Shown piece after piece: positions 1 through 12,844 of a stretch of 64,000 nucleotides of DNA. Position numbers and translations under genes: made by a program. The notes under the pieces were generated by a model. It was not told the origin of the DNA. It worked only from the letters and a program-made list of their open reading frames with translations, and did not search any database. Each line of letters starts with the position of its first letter. The first letter of the stretch is position 1. Source of the stretch: Combretum micranthum (taxonomy: Eukaryota > Streptophyta > Magnoliopsida > Myrtales > Combretaceae); assembly GCA_024138025.1 (NCBI GenBank), contig JAMXBD010000642.1, positions 682,001-746,000 of the forward strand. Reading direction: 5' to 3'.

Positions 1-148
1 ACATATGCCTAAGGTGAATGAAAACTTTAATGTATTTAATGAAAATCGTAAGATATTGGAAAAGTCATAAACTCAAATAGAAGGAAAAGAAAATAGATTA
101 GAAAACTCAGATAAAAAAATAGGTAAATATCAAATATTAAAAATATAT

Positions 149-912
149 GGGCAAATTATACGAGTACCCCTAAAAAGTTTCAAAATTACATAAACCTCTA
201 ATTTAAAATAAAGTCAACTACTACCTCATAATAATACCGGAGCCCACTTCTTTAATAAGCCTTTGCCTCTCTGCATTCTTTTTTTTTTTTTTACGTGAAA
301 AAGAAAATTGCCACCTCATAATATTTGTTAACCAAGCAATCAAGTTTGTTTACAAATATTATATTATGAAAAAAGCCCTCACCCTGACCTAACATTTGCT
401 AAAAATGTCAATGATAATTTACAAAAAATATGCATAAAAATAAAATAAAAAGAAATCTAAACCAATAAACTTATATATCAACTTCTTGGCTTCTATAGTT
501 TTTTTTTTTTTTTTTTTTTGGGCCCGACCTTGTCTCTGTGTTTCATTTCCAGATTCCATAAATCCTATTTTTTTTGGCCATGCCATAAATGTCGACTATT
601 TACAACATAAATGAAGAATAGAGGATTTTAACCTTTTTTTTTTTTTTGGCCGATGATTTTAACGATTAATAAAAAAATATAGAAAGGTACAACAACTTGA
701 AAAAGGTACAAAAATATTTCATATGTTACCCAAAAAAGAAAAAATAAATAATAAAGAAACGTGATTGTTTTGTTAATAAATATTACGAGGTAGCATTTGT
801 TTTACACATCAGGAAAAAAATAAATAAAAAAAGTAGGCCCTATAGTTACTCTGGGGTAATTGCTCAGTGTAATTTCAAATCATTTTTAGGGGATAATTGG
901 TGTAATTTATCC
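149..912. mobile_element. Non-autonomous element with ~42 bp terminal inverted repeats
   Basis: Positions 149-190 and 868-912 are inverted copies of each other. The left end reads GGGCAAATTATACGAG and the right end, reverse-complemented, reads GGATAAATTACACCAA; both then share CCCCTAAAAA and end in AAATTACA. About three quarters of the bases match by eye. There is no coding sequence inside, only AT-rich DNA with homopolymer T runs, so it is a MITE or foldback-type element. No clear target duplication was found. A shorter element with the same kind of ends lies at 51023-51360. Confidence 0.55.
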
Positions 913-2329
913 AAAATATATTTTATCCCTTTTTGGTTCTAATGGTTGTGTTCAACATCTACCTGACAAGTTTCTATCATGGGAAAAGGGAGGAAAAAAT
1001 ATCTACCGGACAATTCGATGGTACCATGGTGGCCTACTGCGATGCGAATCTCAGTTTTGGCCTGGAAAGGGTCTGTTTATTTCGTTATTTTTTTTATTAT
1101 ATTGGCTTTATTTTTTTATCAGTTTTAAATAAATTATTTGTTAAAAATAAATATCTATAAAAATCAAATATTTTTATTCATAAACTAATTAAACAAGTCA
1201 AATACTGATATGAATATATATAATACAAATATAAATAAAAAACCGACTATTAAACCCCTTTTTACACTTTACATAGAATTTAGTTTCTGGAATCTAGCAT
1301 GGCTGCATGTTTAGGTTCAATCCAGGGAAATGAACTTTTTGAAAAACAATTCTTACAAAAGTATTAGAAGGCACGGTATGAGCCCATCCACGGTTCATCG
1401 ACTGGATTGAGCCTTACAAAATACAAACTACTGTACACACCTAAATTAAGTTGCGGGCTGTCACAAAGATAAATTATTATTAAGAAAATACTTATCAAAT
1501 GGAGAGAGAGGATTTTTAAAAAAAAGTTCTATTCTTTTTGCCCAGAAAAAAAAAAAGTTTTTTTTTTATAACGTGATATTTAAAATAAGGAAATTAAAAA
1601 TGAAAATTTCAAAAAAAAATGATACCGAAAATCTCAAATCTTTTAGAAGTAATCCTAAGATCACGGCACTTGAAATCATGTTTTAAAAGAAATGGATTCA
1701 TATTGCTAATAAATGATATCTTCAAAACACGGAATCAAGTGCTGAAAACTTTCTAACTTTTAAAGATTTTATGAAATTATGTCTTTATATTAAAATTTTG
1801 ACGTTAAAGTACATATAAAAATTAGTCATTTTGTTTTATCATCTTTATATTGTTTTAGCTTCATCTTTTTAAGTTTTTAGAATGTTTGTCAAAAATAAAT
1901 ACTAATAAAAAAAATATTTCTACTTATAAACCGATTAAACAGATCAGATACTGATATGAAACAAATATAATACAGATACCGATAAAAACAAATCTTCCAA
2001 ACAAAATTTAATTATTAAAGATTTTCCACATTAAAGTCGGTTTCTTACTAATATAAAATAGTGTTCAAACACGACTTAAATTGCTATATATCTATGATTA
2101 TTCTAAAAATTTTCTGATTTTATGAATTTTTTAAGAAATAATTATTACTTTTTTTCCCTGATTGAATTAAGGTATATACAATGAAGATGGGGCTAAAAAC
2201 AAGAATAAGAAGTAGAAAAATAATTGAAGGTTATCTTTCAAAATCCATAGCAAACCTGTTGAAATGCTAGACCAGGACAAAAGAATTTGAAATGTCAAGA
2301 TGATTGTTTTTGGACGAGTTATTTTTTGG
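913..2329. other. AT-rich intergenic DNA, no gene seen
   Basis: There is no convincing coding region, RNA gene or terminal-repeat structure here. Short open frames occur but have the composition of the surrounding non-coding DNA. Homopolymer A and T tracts are frequent. Confidence 0.5.
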
Positions 2330-2635
2330 ACATCATGACTGAGCTTGCACTCAGCTTTTAGACGGTGGATGCGAGGCTTCGAAATGCGGTCATTGTAGTA
2401 CATAACGTAGGTCACGACTCACGAGTCCGCTGCGTGGCAGAGCCCATTGATTCGTGGTACAGGCCGTGGAGGCGTGTGTGATGCTGCGTGCTACATGTGC
2501 TTGCAACAAGTAGACTCCTTGGGTTGTAGGATTTATTGCGTGCAGTTTGGGAATCCGTGATTCAAACGTCGGGAGACGGGATAAAATATAGTCTAGTTGG
2601 ACAAAATGATAATCATGTATTTGTTTTTTTGGCAA
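2330..2635 (-). other. GC-rich patch with a short minus-strand open frame, origin unknown
   Basis: This stretch is clearly richer in G and C than the DNA on either side. A minus-strand frame of 81 codons (2390-2635) starts with MPKKQIHDYHFVQLDYILSR and includes Gln, His and Arg at non-repeat-like frequencies. I do not recognise the protein and see no exon partners or splice context. It may be a captured gene fragment or a decayed transposon coding region. No function can be given. Confidence 0.3.
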
Positions 2636-2639
2636 ATAT

Positions 2640-3677
2640 TTTATTTATTTATTCATTCATTTATTTTATATGGAAGAAACTACCGAGTATTTTTTTAGCT
2701 GATTTATAGAAAAGAAGCACTTAATCTAGGAAAACAACGAGTAAATCACATTTAAAGATATCGATATTTAAATATAAATTCATTTAAGATATTAGTAATT
2801 TAAGTAACTAAAAAATGAATCAATGTTTTGTAAATTGAGCCAAAAGAAATATTAACAGTTTATAAAATTTATTTAAGATATCAAATTTTTATAATTTTTT
2901 TATTGATTTTCTCAATTGATAAGTCTATTGAATCACGTTATAACACATTGTTTCATCATTTTAAATACTCAAAATATAGATACCTTAAATGAATTTTTCT
3001 CAAACCGTTAATGCCTTTAGTTTTAGATATACTTTACATAAAAATAATATTTACAAATATTTAGGTCTTGGGTAACATGCTCCGTCTTATCTCACTTTTT
3101 ATTAATTTGACTATATCATAATTCTCCCAATTGAATCCCAATCAAAATATTGAGGGAGAAAGAAAAGTCTTGATAAAATATAATCATGGATTCTACACAT
3201 TGGGTTGTATGCGAATTTGATTTAAAATTAAAAAACTAAATTCATTGTTGTTGTTAGTGCAATTTGTCGGTAGAGTTTCTTATAGACTAGAATTATATAG
3301 AATGACTTGCAAACTAAGACAAGGTCAGCGATCAGCAGGAGTTATCTAATGAAGCTAGTTCAACTGTCAAGTTAGTACATATATAACGTGGTAAAAGAGT
3401 AGGTAATACAAGATAGTACGTGTTACCAATGTAGCAAAGCATATTTCAAGTGGTTAAGAATTCTAACAATTAGATAGAATAGATTTCACTGTAGAGATTG
3501 TGGAGGCATTGTTGTAATTATCATAATAGTAGTTGTTGAGCCAATGAGGCACGTTCTTAATTTTTTTGATAATAAGGTTAGTGAAGACTCATTAAGTTGG
3601 TCGGCCAAGTGAATGAGGTAGCAAGTCAACAAACGAAATCCAAGTTGTTTTAAAGACCTAAAGATTTGCCTTCAATC
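2640..3677. other. AT-rich DNA, then older unclassified repeat-like sequence
   Basis: 2640-3200 is AT-rich with nothing recognisable. From about 3200 the composition is more even and appears continuous with the DNA after 8772, because the 3683-8767 element was inserted between the two parts. A short segment near 3590-3660, with a GAATGAGGTAGCA core, resembles 34340-34420, which suggests a dispersed repeat. No open frame survives. Confidence 0.35.
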
Positions 3678-6600
3678 TTATGTGTCACGTCCTAATGGGG
3701 TATCCTAAACGTAATAATCCGCCACACTCAATATTAAAGTTTAAGTATGACATCCTTAATCGTTCCCAGAACCTTTGACATTAAGTGTAAGGCGTGCTCT
3801 CACAAATTTAGAGCACCATACATGGAATTATGAAGTTTAAGAAGATATAATAACAAATTAAGAAAAGATGATTCATAATATTCATTTGTTCATATCAATA
3901 ATCTTACAAAACTTAAAGGCATTCCCCAGTCACAAATCTATTATAAGAATACTTCTTCATCTTATCCATCACTAAACTACATCTAGAGATTCCTTAGCCA
4001 AAAGGAAAAATATATGGCTGCAGGGTCCACGTGGCCTCAACCACAAATAGGTAAACTGCAAAAGAGATCTATAGGGATATAAGCTTAATAGGCTTAGTGA
4101 GAACTATTTCTATAAATGACTTCTTATAATAAAACTCAAATGTTGGTCCCGAAAATAATCAAGAAGGGGCGTTGAATTGATTATTTCATAAAATTAAAAT
4201 TTTTGCCTTTTAAAAACAATCCCCGTTGATTTTAAGTTAAGAGAACAATATGAACAATTAAACAGCAATAAAATAAACTGTGGAAATATAAATAGAAAAG
4301 GGATAAGAAGATCAGGTAGATATTTATAGTGGTTCCGCCTTGTGCGTCAGTCCACTCTTTCAGCTCAAAGCTGGGGACCCGATATCCTTCAGGTTTGTTC
4401 CACTATATCCAACCAAAACAAATTACAAGCTTGTATAATTCTCTCTGCTCGATTCTCACAGCTATCCTCTAACCACAACCGATCTACAGAGTCTAAACTT
4501 GTAACTTAACTATCAAAAGAGAAGGCAACAACAAGTTCCTTCTATACAGGATAAAATATCTAAATCACAGAGCTAAAGAATAAAAGCTAAGAGATCAGCT
4601 CTCTTGTTGAACCGTAAGAAGAAATTATGAATATTCTAGGCAAAATGAAACTTCTGGATTTTGTTCTGGGTTTTGTTTTGTATATACTGGGTAAGAAAAA
4701 ATAGCTTCTTTTTTTTGTGCGTGAATAGTATCAGCTTCCTCTTTTTTTCTTTTTCCTTCGATTTTTTTCTTTTTCTCTCTCTGTGTAACTCATATATCCT
4801 TCATCTTCTTATAACGTTCAAGTACTTGTTTGGAGGATAGATTCATATTCCAAATATCTCGGCTAAAATCTATTCTTCCTTATCCGTTTTTCAAATTCAA
4901 ATTCTGTTGTGATCTTCAAAATTGGTTGCAAGTTGTGGATGGGCTTTTCCTTGTATTCCTCAGATGAAATCTTGAGCTTTATCCTTTTTCAAATTCAAAT
5001 TCTGTAACGGAAGGATGATGATAAGCTTTGTTTGATTTTCGTAAAAAAATTCTAGTTGTTATTTGTTATCGTTGTTCATCGTGATCTTCTTCCTCATCCT
5101 ATCCAAGATAACATTTATTTTCTTTTTAATCTTCTAGACAAAATCCCATGAAAATAGATGTCTTGGACATTATAGATACTGATAAATCACTTATCTTAAA
5201 GGAGAAAAACGTGTAGAATCGGTCCAACAAAGTCTGATACTATTCATGAAGATTTCCATCATTGAAGACATTGATGAGAGAGAAACTTTGATGAAAACAT
5301 TAAATCCCCTTGGATTAAACCAACTTAAGTGGAATAAATGAGTATATTACCCAAATAAACTCATTTACTCGAAGCTAGGTCTTCAAGATTCGTTTTTGTA
5401 CCGAACTGGAATGATTTGCGTCAAGTTGAAGAAGATGAATAGTGAAAATCACGTGATATAGAGCTGTTGCAAAATTGCAGTGAAAGGTTCTATAAAAGGT
5501 TCTGGATTTCTGGAAAAATTCTTTATCCTTAACACAACCTACTGGAAAACATTCTGGATTCCGAATACTTCTCATCATATTTCTTCTTTCTCTCTAACTT
5601 GATACTACACACTTAATGAACTCATTAGTTATCATTTTTACTCTTTTGTTATCATCAAAACCTATTTTAAGAAAATTTAACATCAAACAAATTATTTAAG
5701 CAAACAAATGAAATGCAACATACACTTGGGCAAACAAGGCATATAGTTTTTCGAGAACTATATGTTGAATGGATTTACGCCCTCTATTCGGGGTTTAGTG
5801 ATACGAAACCTCAAAACAAGTAGTTTTAGTTAAAAAGATTTGTGCTTTCGATCAAAATCGCCAAGCATATTAAGTTTACTTGAATTGAGCCTTGCTTCCG
5901 AACTTTCCGCCAAGCATTTCCTCCATGTCGCCAAGTAATCGCTTTCGATCACTTCGCCAAGTGTTGCTTTCGACCTGAGCTACCATCCTTCTCACCCAAG
6001 GATAATAACCCAATACAATGTGACTCACTTCGTAGTATGCATGAACCAGTCTATTTATGATATCATAGCATCATCATTATCAAATTTAAGATGATCATAG
6101 AATTTCATACAAATCAAGTGTATACTAAAACAAACATTAAATCATTTCCGGCCTTGATATTCTTAGGATTTTTTTAACAAATTATCTTACATACATATTC
6201 ATTTGTCTTTTCTTAGTTCTAATGCAACTAGACTACAAGCACAATCAAGTAAAGCATTTTAAGGAAATAAACTCACCATGCCATGTCGATAATTCTTCTA
6301 AACGGATGAGTCGCTCACGCAATCCTCTTAATTGAAATAGTCTTCGGGGTATAGGTATCCTTCCTCGGAATCACCTAGTCAAAGAAAATACCCAAAATGA
6401 GTATTTCTTGATGATTTTCTTGAATTTTGACAAAACAATGTCATAAGAACGTTAAAGTTCGTATAAAGGAGAATTCTAATTTAAAATGGCTATAACTTGG
6501 TCATTTTAACTCGAAATCGCGCATATAATATACCGATTTCTACCTACTCGAAAAGATCTATCCATTTTTAAAACTATTTTTATCAAACTAAACCATTTAG

Positions 6601-8772
6601 GCCCCGAAACAGTGGTGATTAGATTCATCACGAATTTTTCTATCCCAAAAATAATTTTGTTTCAAACTTTAAATCATTCAAAATTTGTTTGATAAATACT
6701 TATTTATCTATATAGTTGAAAAATTATCTTTTTATAGCTACTTAGCGCATATTTATTCATGCTCAAGTGTTTGTTGTCCAACCATGCTTCTTAAGTAAAA
6801 CAACATCAATTAGGAGTTTTAGAAAACTATAGTTTAAAAAAAATTCATTTTGTAAATCTTTTGAAATGAATACTTTGATTCTTTTGTTTCCAAATAATTA
6901 CTTTATGTTTTACTTATTATTTTTCCTAGATGAATTTTTCAAAAAGTAATTTTCTTCTTTTCTAAATTATCTATATTAGTGCTACTTTTCCTATTTATTT
7001 TCTATACCATTTTTCTTTGACTATTTATTTGAAAAGATCTCAATCTTGAAAATTCCCATTCCTTTCTCATAAGGTTTCCTTTATATTATGTTTTCATAGA
7101 AATCATTTTTGTATCAAAAATCATTTTCTTTTTAAAAAAAAAAAGGTGATATAGAAATGATTTAAAAAGCTTTTTAAAACAAAAGTAGCTTCTAAAATTG
7201 TAGTGAGTTCTTTTTATAACTTGGAAAGGAACGACTTTATTTTTGTTAAACCACGGATTTTATATTTCATATAAACTTATTCCTAAGTGATAAAATCTCC
7301 TTTTTATCAAATATTTTTAGAGCATGAAAAAAATTTGGACAACAATCTTAATGGCATGATTTATGAGACATAATAGCAAGCAAATATAACATAAATAATA
7401 AATAAAGTCAAGTATTGGGAGTCTTAGCTTCTTCAAGGCTCTCGGGACTAAGAAGTAGACTAGTCCTAAAAAAAAAATAAAATGAAAGAAAGAAAGAAAG
7501 AAAATTTTGTTTTGACTTAATGAGGACAAGTATAAGACTAGAGACTAGTCTTAAAACAATAAGAAATAAATAAATTACAATGGAAGAAATAAATAAATTA
7601 CTTTGCATAAAAATAAATAAATTGCAAGTGAGCTTATATGCTCTAAAGAATATGTATACATATAGATACATAATAATACTTAGATATAATAACAATAATA
7701 TGAATAAAGTAAAACAATATAAACATATATGGATTTTCATGAACAAGAACAATACATGAACATAGTGTAACTTCCATATTTAGTTTTTTGGAAACTCACA
7801 CCATGGTCATGAAAGTTACATAACATGAGAAGGAGAAAATATAAAGAAAAGTTTACCTAAAGAAGGTTTTTGAAGTGTTATGTGGTTATGGGTTTTGTGT
7901 AGGTAGAAAGTGGTTTGAGATTATTTTGAGAGAGTTTTTGGAGGATGTTTGGAGAGAGTTTTGAGAGGACATTTTGAGAGTGTTTTTATAGAGAAACTTG
8001 TGAGTAGTAATTATGTGAAAGAAGTGAAAGAGGAGGGGGGTATTTATAGGAAAATGTGGAGTGATTATTGCATGATTTAAATAAAAAAATCGAGGGAGAG
8101 GAGAGAGGGTGTGCGCCAGCCATGAGAGTAAGAGAGAGAGGTAGTTTTATTTTTTTGTATTTTTGTTGATTTAATGAAGTAATAAGTAAGGTAGATGTGA
8201 AATAAAATTATGAGAAAGGTAAAAAGTAAAGGTTATAGGTTATGATGTTATAAGAGTAAGTTGTAAGTTGTAAGTTGTAAGTTGTATTGTAAGAAAAAAT
8301 AGAGAGAAAAGAATAGTGTAGAATAGTAATGAATAGTGTAATGTAAAGTAGATATGACTAATAAAGTACCGGTAGTAATAAAATATGCGTATAATTGCGA
8401 AATCTGCTATTTCTACTTGCCGAAAAATTATAAAACTGATGTTTTTGAAAATCTTATATTTTTACGAGTCTAATGGTATATTTAGAATATTTTACTATTC
8501 CGAGTCTCGAAACACGTTTTTCAAGAACTGTATCCGTTTGGGTTCAAAACGATTCGTGTTTTACTAACCTGATCTTTTTAAGCTTCTTTAGGTAATTACG
8601 CACCATTTTTCATACTAAACTCTTACTTACTTTCTTAGGGTTGCTTATTCGGGATTGCCGGACTTAAACCATTACGTCTAACTAGGGTTTTGTTGACTTT
8701 AGGGTTCCGGTTGACTTTCGGATTAGGGTTTTAAGCTAAACTGATTACAAAAATTTAGGGGTTTACATTATG
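3678..8772 (-). mobile_element. Gypsy-type solo LTR with TTATG target duplication (host of a nested LTR)
   Basis: The element proper is 3683-8767. It starts TGTCACGTCC and ends GGGGTTTACA, so it has TG...CA ends, and is flanked by the perfect 5 bp direct repeat TTATG at 3678-3682 and 8768-8772. No gag-pol, primer site or internal LTR pair is seen, so a solo LTR is the simplest reading. The minus orientation is inferred: on that strand it runs from TGTAAACC to ...CGTGACA, the end typical of Tekay/Del chromovirus LTRs, and TATA-like sequence with a C/T-rich leader lies near 8060-7900. Removing the nested 1,542 bp LTR and its duplication leaves about 3.54 kb, close to the homologous copy at 21762-25209. 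Shared segments include 6480-6620 (with 22975-23120) and 8370-8767 (with 24800-25209). Confidence 0.85.
4136..5687 (-). mobile_element. Nested 1.54 kb solo LTR, probably Copia type, TCAAA duplication
   Basis: 4141-5682 begins TGTTGGTCCC and ends AAAATTTAACA. Perfect 5 bp direct repeats TCAAA lie at 4136-4140 and 5683-5687. On the minus strand it starts TGTTAAATTTTC and continues with AAAATAGGTTTTGATGATAA, which I associate with SIRE-like Copia LTRs in plants; that assignment rests on recall. There is no coding sequence. It sits inside the 3683-8767 LTR and is absent from the homologous LTR at 21762-25209, so it is the younger insertion. Confidence 0.85.
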
Positions 8773-10090
8773 GCTTAACCAAGAGCCTAAAATGGTTGGG
8801 TTAATGTCCAAGTAGATTCGCTTGAGCTATAAAAAAATTCAATTGAGCTCATAAAGCCCATGATTAAAATTGTCCACCAACACTAGTACCGCCTTACTCT
8901 CATTAGTGATAGATCAACAAGGAGAGTAAACTTCTGGGATAGGCTTACTAAATCATTCATTGGACTATTAAAGGTTTAAAGATTCAAAAGTTAGCCTTAG
9001 TATTGGACCGAGTTGTTCAAAATAGAACATTATGATATTTTAGCCTAAAGTTGAGCTGGTGGAGTAGATAGTAGGCTTTGATGTAAATTCTTATTCCAAT
9101 GCAAACAATTGGAACCCAATAGGTTATCAATGACTAATTGAGCTTTTTGAGTAAAGGTACCCTATAGTCAAGCTTGCCAAGATTTCCCCTTGCCCTAAGT
9201 TGATCTATGGGGTGGCAATTGAGTGCATGGGCCAGGAGTTTATTAAGGTGAGAGCAATTTAGGTAGGGTGATACTTTGCTTCACCCATCCTTCCCTCTCA
9301 GTGTGATAGGCGAGTCAATTGTAGATGATAGACAATCTACTATTACCTAAGTTAAGTCATGTTAACTCTTAAGAGATTGATGACTCTATTCATAGATGGC
9401 TTATCCGACTTAGCTGTGGTTAATCAAAGGTGATCGGATTTAGAATTGAGTGGTGTTCAAAGAAGTTTTCCATTTTAAATTATGGCACATAAAATTATGT
9501 AAAGACATGTATCGAGTTATTGTTGGGTGTACTTTCATCATGCTCATACCATATCTATCATGTGTTGAATTGTGTCAATGAACCTGAGGCATTAGATTTC
9601 CTTTAGGGTGATCTAATGGTTTAAGAGGTGCATCGGTTCTATTTTTCCATAATTGTCAAAAAATTCCCTAAATCAAGGATGGACAAATCATGATCAATGG
9701 TCAATAAGATAAAGAAGCCCGGACTTGGGTATCCTCATCAAGAAGCTAAAAGCTTTTAGTTCAATTAGACATCCGATGAACTTCCAGTAATTTAGCCTTT
9801 TGAAGCTATTTTATGCAAAACTCTTTACCTTGACCTCAGGTGACTTTGTTAAGAAACTTTAAGCTTTTAACTTCAAGTTAGATATCTAAGGAACTCTTAG
9901 CCATCTAGCTTTCTTAGGCTTTCTATATCGAGCTCTCTGGCTCAGCTTAGGTAACTTCATCAAGAAACTAAGATCCCTTCAATCTAAGTTGATGCATTGG
10001 AAGAACCCCCTAATGAGCCTTGCCAGACTACAACTAGCTAAGTCCTAACACTTATCTAGATTTTAGGTAATCTTTTTCTAATAAAGAAAC
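8773..10090. other. Unclassified decayed repeat, no intact gene
   Basis: This stretch has more even composition than the AT-rich spacers and reads as the continuation of the DNA left of the Gypsy LTR at 3683. No open frame of useful length survives on either strand and no terminal repeats were found. It is probably an old transposon interior, but I could not assign a family. Confidence 0.35.
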
Positions 10091-11600
10091 TGTAACGCCC
10101 TAAACTTAAGAGCAATTACAACCCACTATGTGTCAATATGGAATGTGGACATGCAAGACTCTGATCATATTAATGTCCACAAAGGAAGATATTTAATACC
10201 ATCAACATGCATACATTAGTTACTCCATACAACATCCAAACCATAAAATACTCTACATGTAGTTACACTATACATTTTCAAATCCTACACAACACTAACA
10301 TAGGATGGCTCATAGAGTCCATCTAAACATACACCACTGCAAACCAACAACATGTCTTTACCCCAACATACTACTTAAAACATAGGAACAAATTACATCA
10401 TAAACATAATAGGATTCTCTGTCTCCCTAAAGTTTATCAAACTAATACTAATAATCTACTAAACAATCCTTGTCATTAGTGTCCTCCCCACAATCTAGAA
10501 TAACGTCATATCTAGACAAATCAATAGCCACAGGAATTTCATTTGTACTTGAAAAAAGAAGAAAGGTGAACTAAAGTCTAGTACGATATACCAACAAACA
10601 CATGTGTATGTACAAACAATGTCAAGATCGCATGCATTAACATCGTATAATGCAATAATCAACCATTTAATTATCTGTAACTTTTAGTCCAACATTCATC
10701 AAAGGAATAACTCAATATCTGAAACACTTATTAGTATTTACATATACATAATAACCACGATCCTGACACATCTTAGATCTGTCTAAATCATTTTCATGCA
10801 CAAGGCCACACATGCATTATTGGGTTTTCGTGGTAATAGCATGGATACTCTCCACCTATTATCAGCAGCCATGCACAAGCAATACATACATCATTATTAT
10901 CAAATAGTTAAGTCGGTTTAAATTTTTAAACTAAATAAACAAGCATGCACATAGTATACACATAATTGGAAATCATCCTATTCCAAAGTCTAGTATCCAT
11001 TACCTAGATTACATATAAATAGTTTCTCAAACTTTTATATCCTAATTTGTCATTATAATCCTATGCTTTTCGGCTCTATATCTTACTATTTAAGTTCTTA
11101 TGAGTTTAGAGTCCATCTAAGTCCTTAAGAGAGAGTTAGATGGTTTTTCCAAGGTGTTAAGACGTTTTTTATACCTTTGTGTATAGTTTTGAACAAGTTT
11201 CAAAGGTTTTTAACAAAGCAAACACAAGTTGTCAAAAAGCTATTTTGTACACAAGTGGCAACATTAGTTGTGTTCTCACTGGTTTACTTCTACATGAGCA
11301 AGTACACCACTCGTGTACTCATTTGTGTGAGAAAAATGCATGATTTTTGAGACTTTAAGGCTACTATGTTCAACACGAGTCTCAACACGACTCATATACT
11401 CTCGCGTATGGAAAACATAACCTTCAAAACTTTTAAAACATGCATCATGAAGTTTTACATGAACCTGAACATGACTTGTGTACTCGCTTATGTGGGAAAT
11501 ATAACATAAGTTTTGCAAAACAATTTTTTATGATTTCAACACAAGTAAGTACACAATTTGTGTACTCATTCATGGTGTACACAGACAAATGATTCCTTCA
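10091..11600 (-). mobile_element. LTR-like segment beginning TGTAACGCCC, right border unclear
   Basis: It begins TGTAACGCCCTAAACTTAAG, an end similar to the TGTAATGCCC end of the LTR at 14832. The shared layout includes a TCTAGTAC-like segment near 10575 and a stretch near 10800-10870 with text comparable to 15540-15720. The likely orientation is minus. No matching GAAAC duplication was found at a convincing right border, so it is probably truncated. An internal repeat array (11276-11590) occupies its right part. Confidence 0.45.
11276..11590. repeat. Degenerate ~95-125 bp tandem repeats in an LTR-like segment
   Basis: Four imperfect units share a core resembling CTCGTGTACTC followed by ATTTGTGTG. 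They lie near 11300, 11390, 11470 and 11550. Each unit contains partly palindromic ACACGA/CTCGTGT text. The array corresponds in layout to arrays inside other LTRs in this window, although the base sequence differs. Confidence 0.5.
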
Positions 11601-11639
11601 TGAATTTTCCTAAAGTTTCAACCTTTTCTTTGTTCTTAA

Positions 11640-11870
11640 CATAAGAATATTATGCGTAACCAAACACAACTCGTCTTCACATTGGCCAAACACTCTTCCA
11701 ACAACTCTTACAAACTAAAGTTAAAAACCTGCATACAAGATTTGTGTTATCTTGTTATAAATACAACTAATCTTCTGTTTCTTCTAACTCTGAAGTTTTC
11801 CCTTTCACAGATTTATCACACTCTCTCTCCAACAACTTTATTCCCTGCATGGAAACACAAAGATTGTTGA
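11640..11870 (+). other. Possible fragment of a Copia-type LTR or leader
   Basis: A TATAAATA box occurs at about 11756-11763 on the plus strand, followed by C/T-rich sequence up to 11850. This looks like a promoter and leader from an LTR, but neither border is visible and no coding region follows. A chance promoter-like stretch is equally possible. Confidence 0.25.
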
Positions 11871-11884
11871 CACTACAAGAAAAC
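11871..11884 (+). mobile_element. Orphan CACTA-type terminus
   Basis: CACTACAAGAAAAC at this position matches the well-known 5' terminus of plant CACTA (En/Spm) transposons. I looked for a reverse-complement partner ending in CTTGTAGTG downstream and did not find one, so this is either one end of a deleted element or a chance match. Confidence 0.4.
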
Positions 11885-12313
11885 GAAACCTTAATGATCA
11901 TTTTTGATAGAGACAATGAAAAGAAGAAGGACATAAATATTTACTTATCAAGAATTCTATTGAATGTCCAATATTTCAAGAAAGATGAAATTACTTAAAG
12001 AAGGAGGGGTAAAGTTCTGCAATGTATTTGGAAATAATGGCAGTTACTTCTTTAATTACAGATTTTATACGTTACCATAATTGTACCTTTTGAATTTAAA
12101 GATGGTTGGACAGTTTTGCTCTTATATGCCCATCTTTATGATTATATTAATCTATTTATTTAATCTAGTTTTTTTAGAAAAAACCCCCTATTACTATCAA
12201 TCATTAGACTCATAATATCTCTTAGAAGACCTACTTTCTTATGCTAAAAACAAGCTAAGGCAATATTGCAAGTAAAGTTAAGAGGAAGGATAAGCATATT
12301 CAAGGATAAGCAT

Positions 12314-12676
12314 GACAAAAATGGTACTTAAACTTTTGTAAAAGGAATAATTAGGTGCCTGAAGTTTGGTTTTGAATAATTTAGTACCTGAACAAAACTT
12401 TTATTAATTTTTTTCATACCTGAAGTTTGGTTTTGACAATTTTGATACCTAAACAAACTTTTCATGGGCTTTTCTCATACCTCATTTCACTTACTTTAGG
12501 TATAAAAAAAAAGTTAACGAAAACTTTGTTCATGTACCAAAATTGTCAAAACTAAACTTCATATTTGAAAAAAGTTAATAAAAACTTTGTCTATGTATCA
12601 AATTGTTTTAAGCTAAACTTTAGGTACCTAATTATTATTATTTTTTTTACAAAATTTTAGATACTATTTTCATTAT
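12314..12676. mobile_element. Foldback MITE, nearly all inverted repeat
   Basis: The left arm (about 12314-12485) and right arm (about 12500-12676) are inverted copies along almost their whole length. The left arm starts ACAAAAATGGTACTTAAAC and the right arm ends with its decayed complement near ACTATTTTCATT. Each arm contains two or three copies of a TACCTGAAGTTTGG-like segment. There is no coding capacity. The structure predicts a long hairpin when single-stranded or transcribed. Confidence 0.75.
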
Positions 12677-12844
12677 TAACCATTTATAAAATAATACTCA
12701 TGAGCACAATACTTTTGATTAGCATTTCAACCAGATTACATTACGCAGTTAGCAATACAAAAAAGCTAGAAGCATCTAATATAGCTAGTATACTAACCTT
12801 ACATGATAAGCAAGTCGGTTTTTGTTATTCTAAATATAAGATAT

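Noticed and set aside
7317..7752. Minus-strand open frames of 70 and 114 codons
   Set aside because: They lie within the Gypsy-type LTR and encode low-complexity Leu, Ile, Phe and Ser runs from AT-rich DNA; overlapping frames give no domain.
11276..11518. Minus-strand frame of 80 codons with repeated peptide text
   Set aside because: The peptide repeats come from the DNA tandem repeats of the LTR-like segment.
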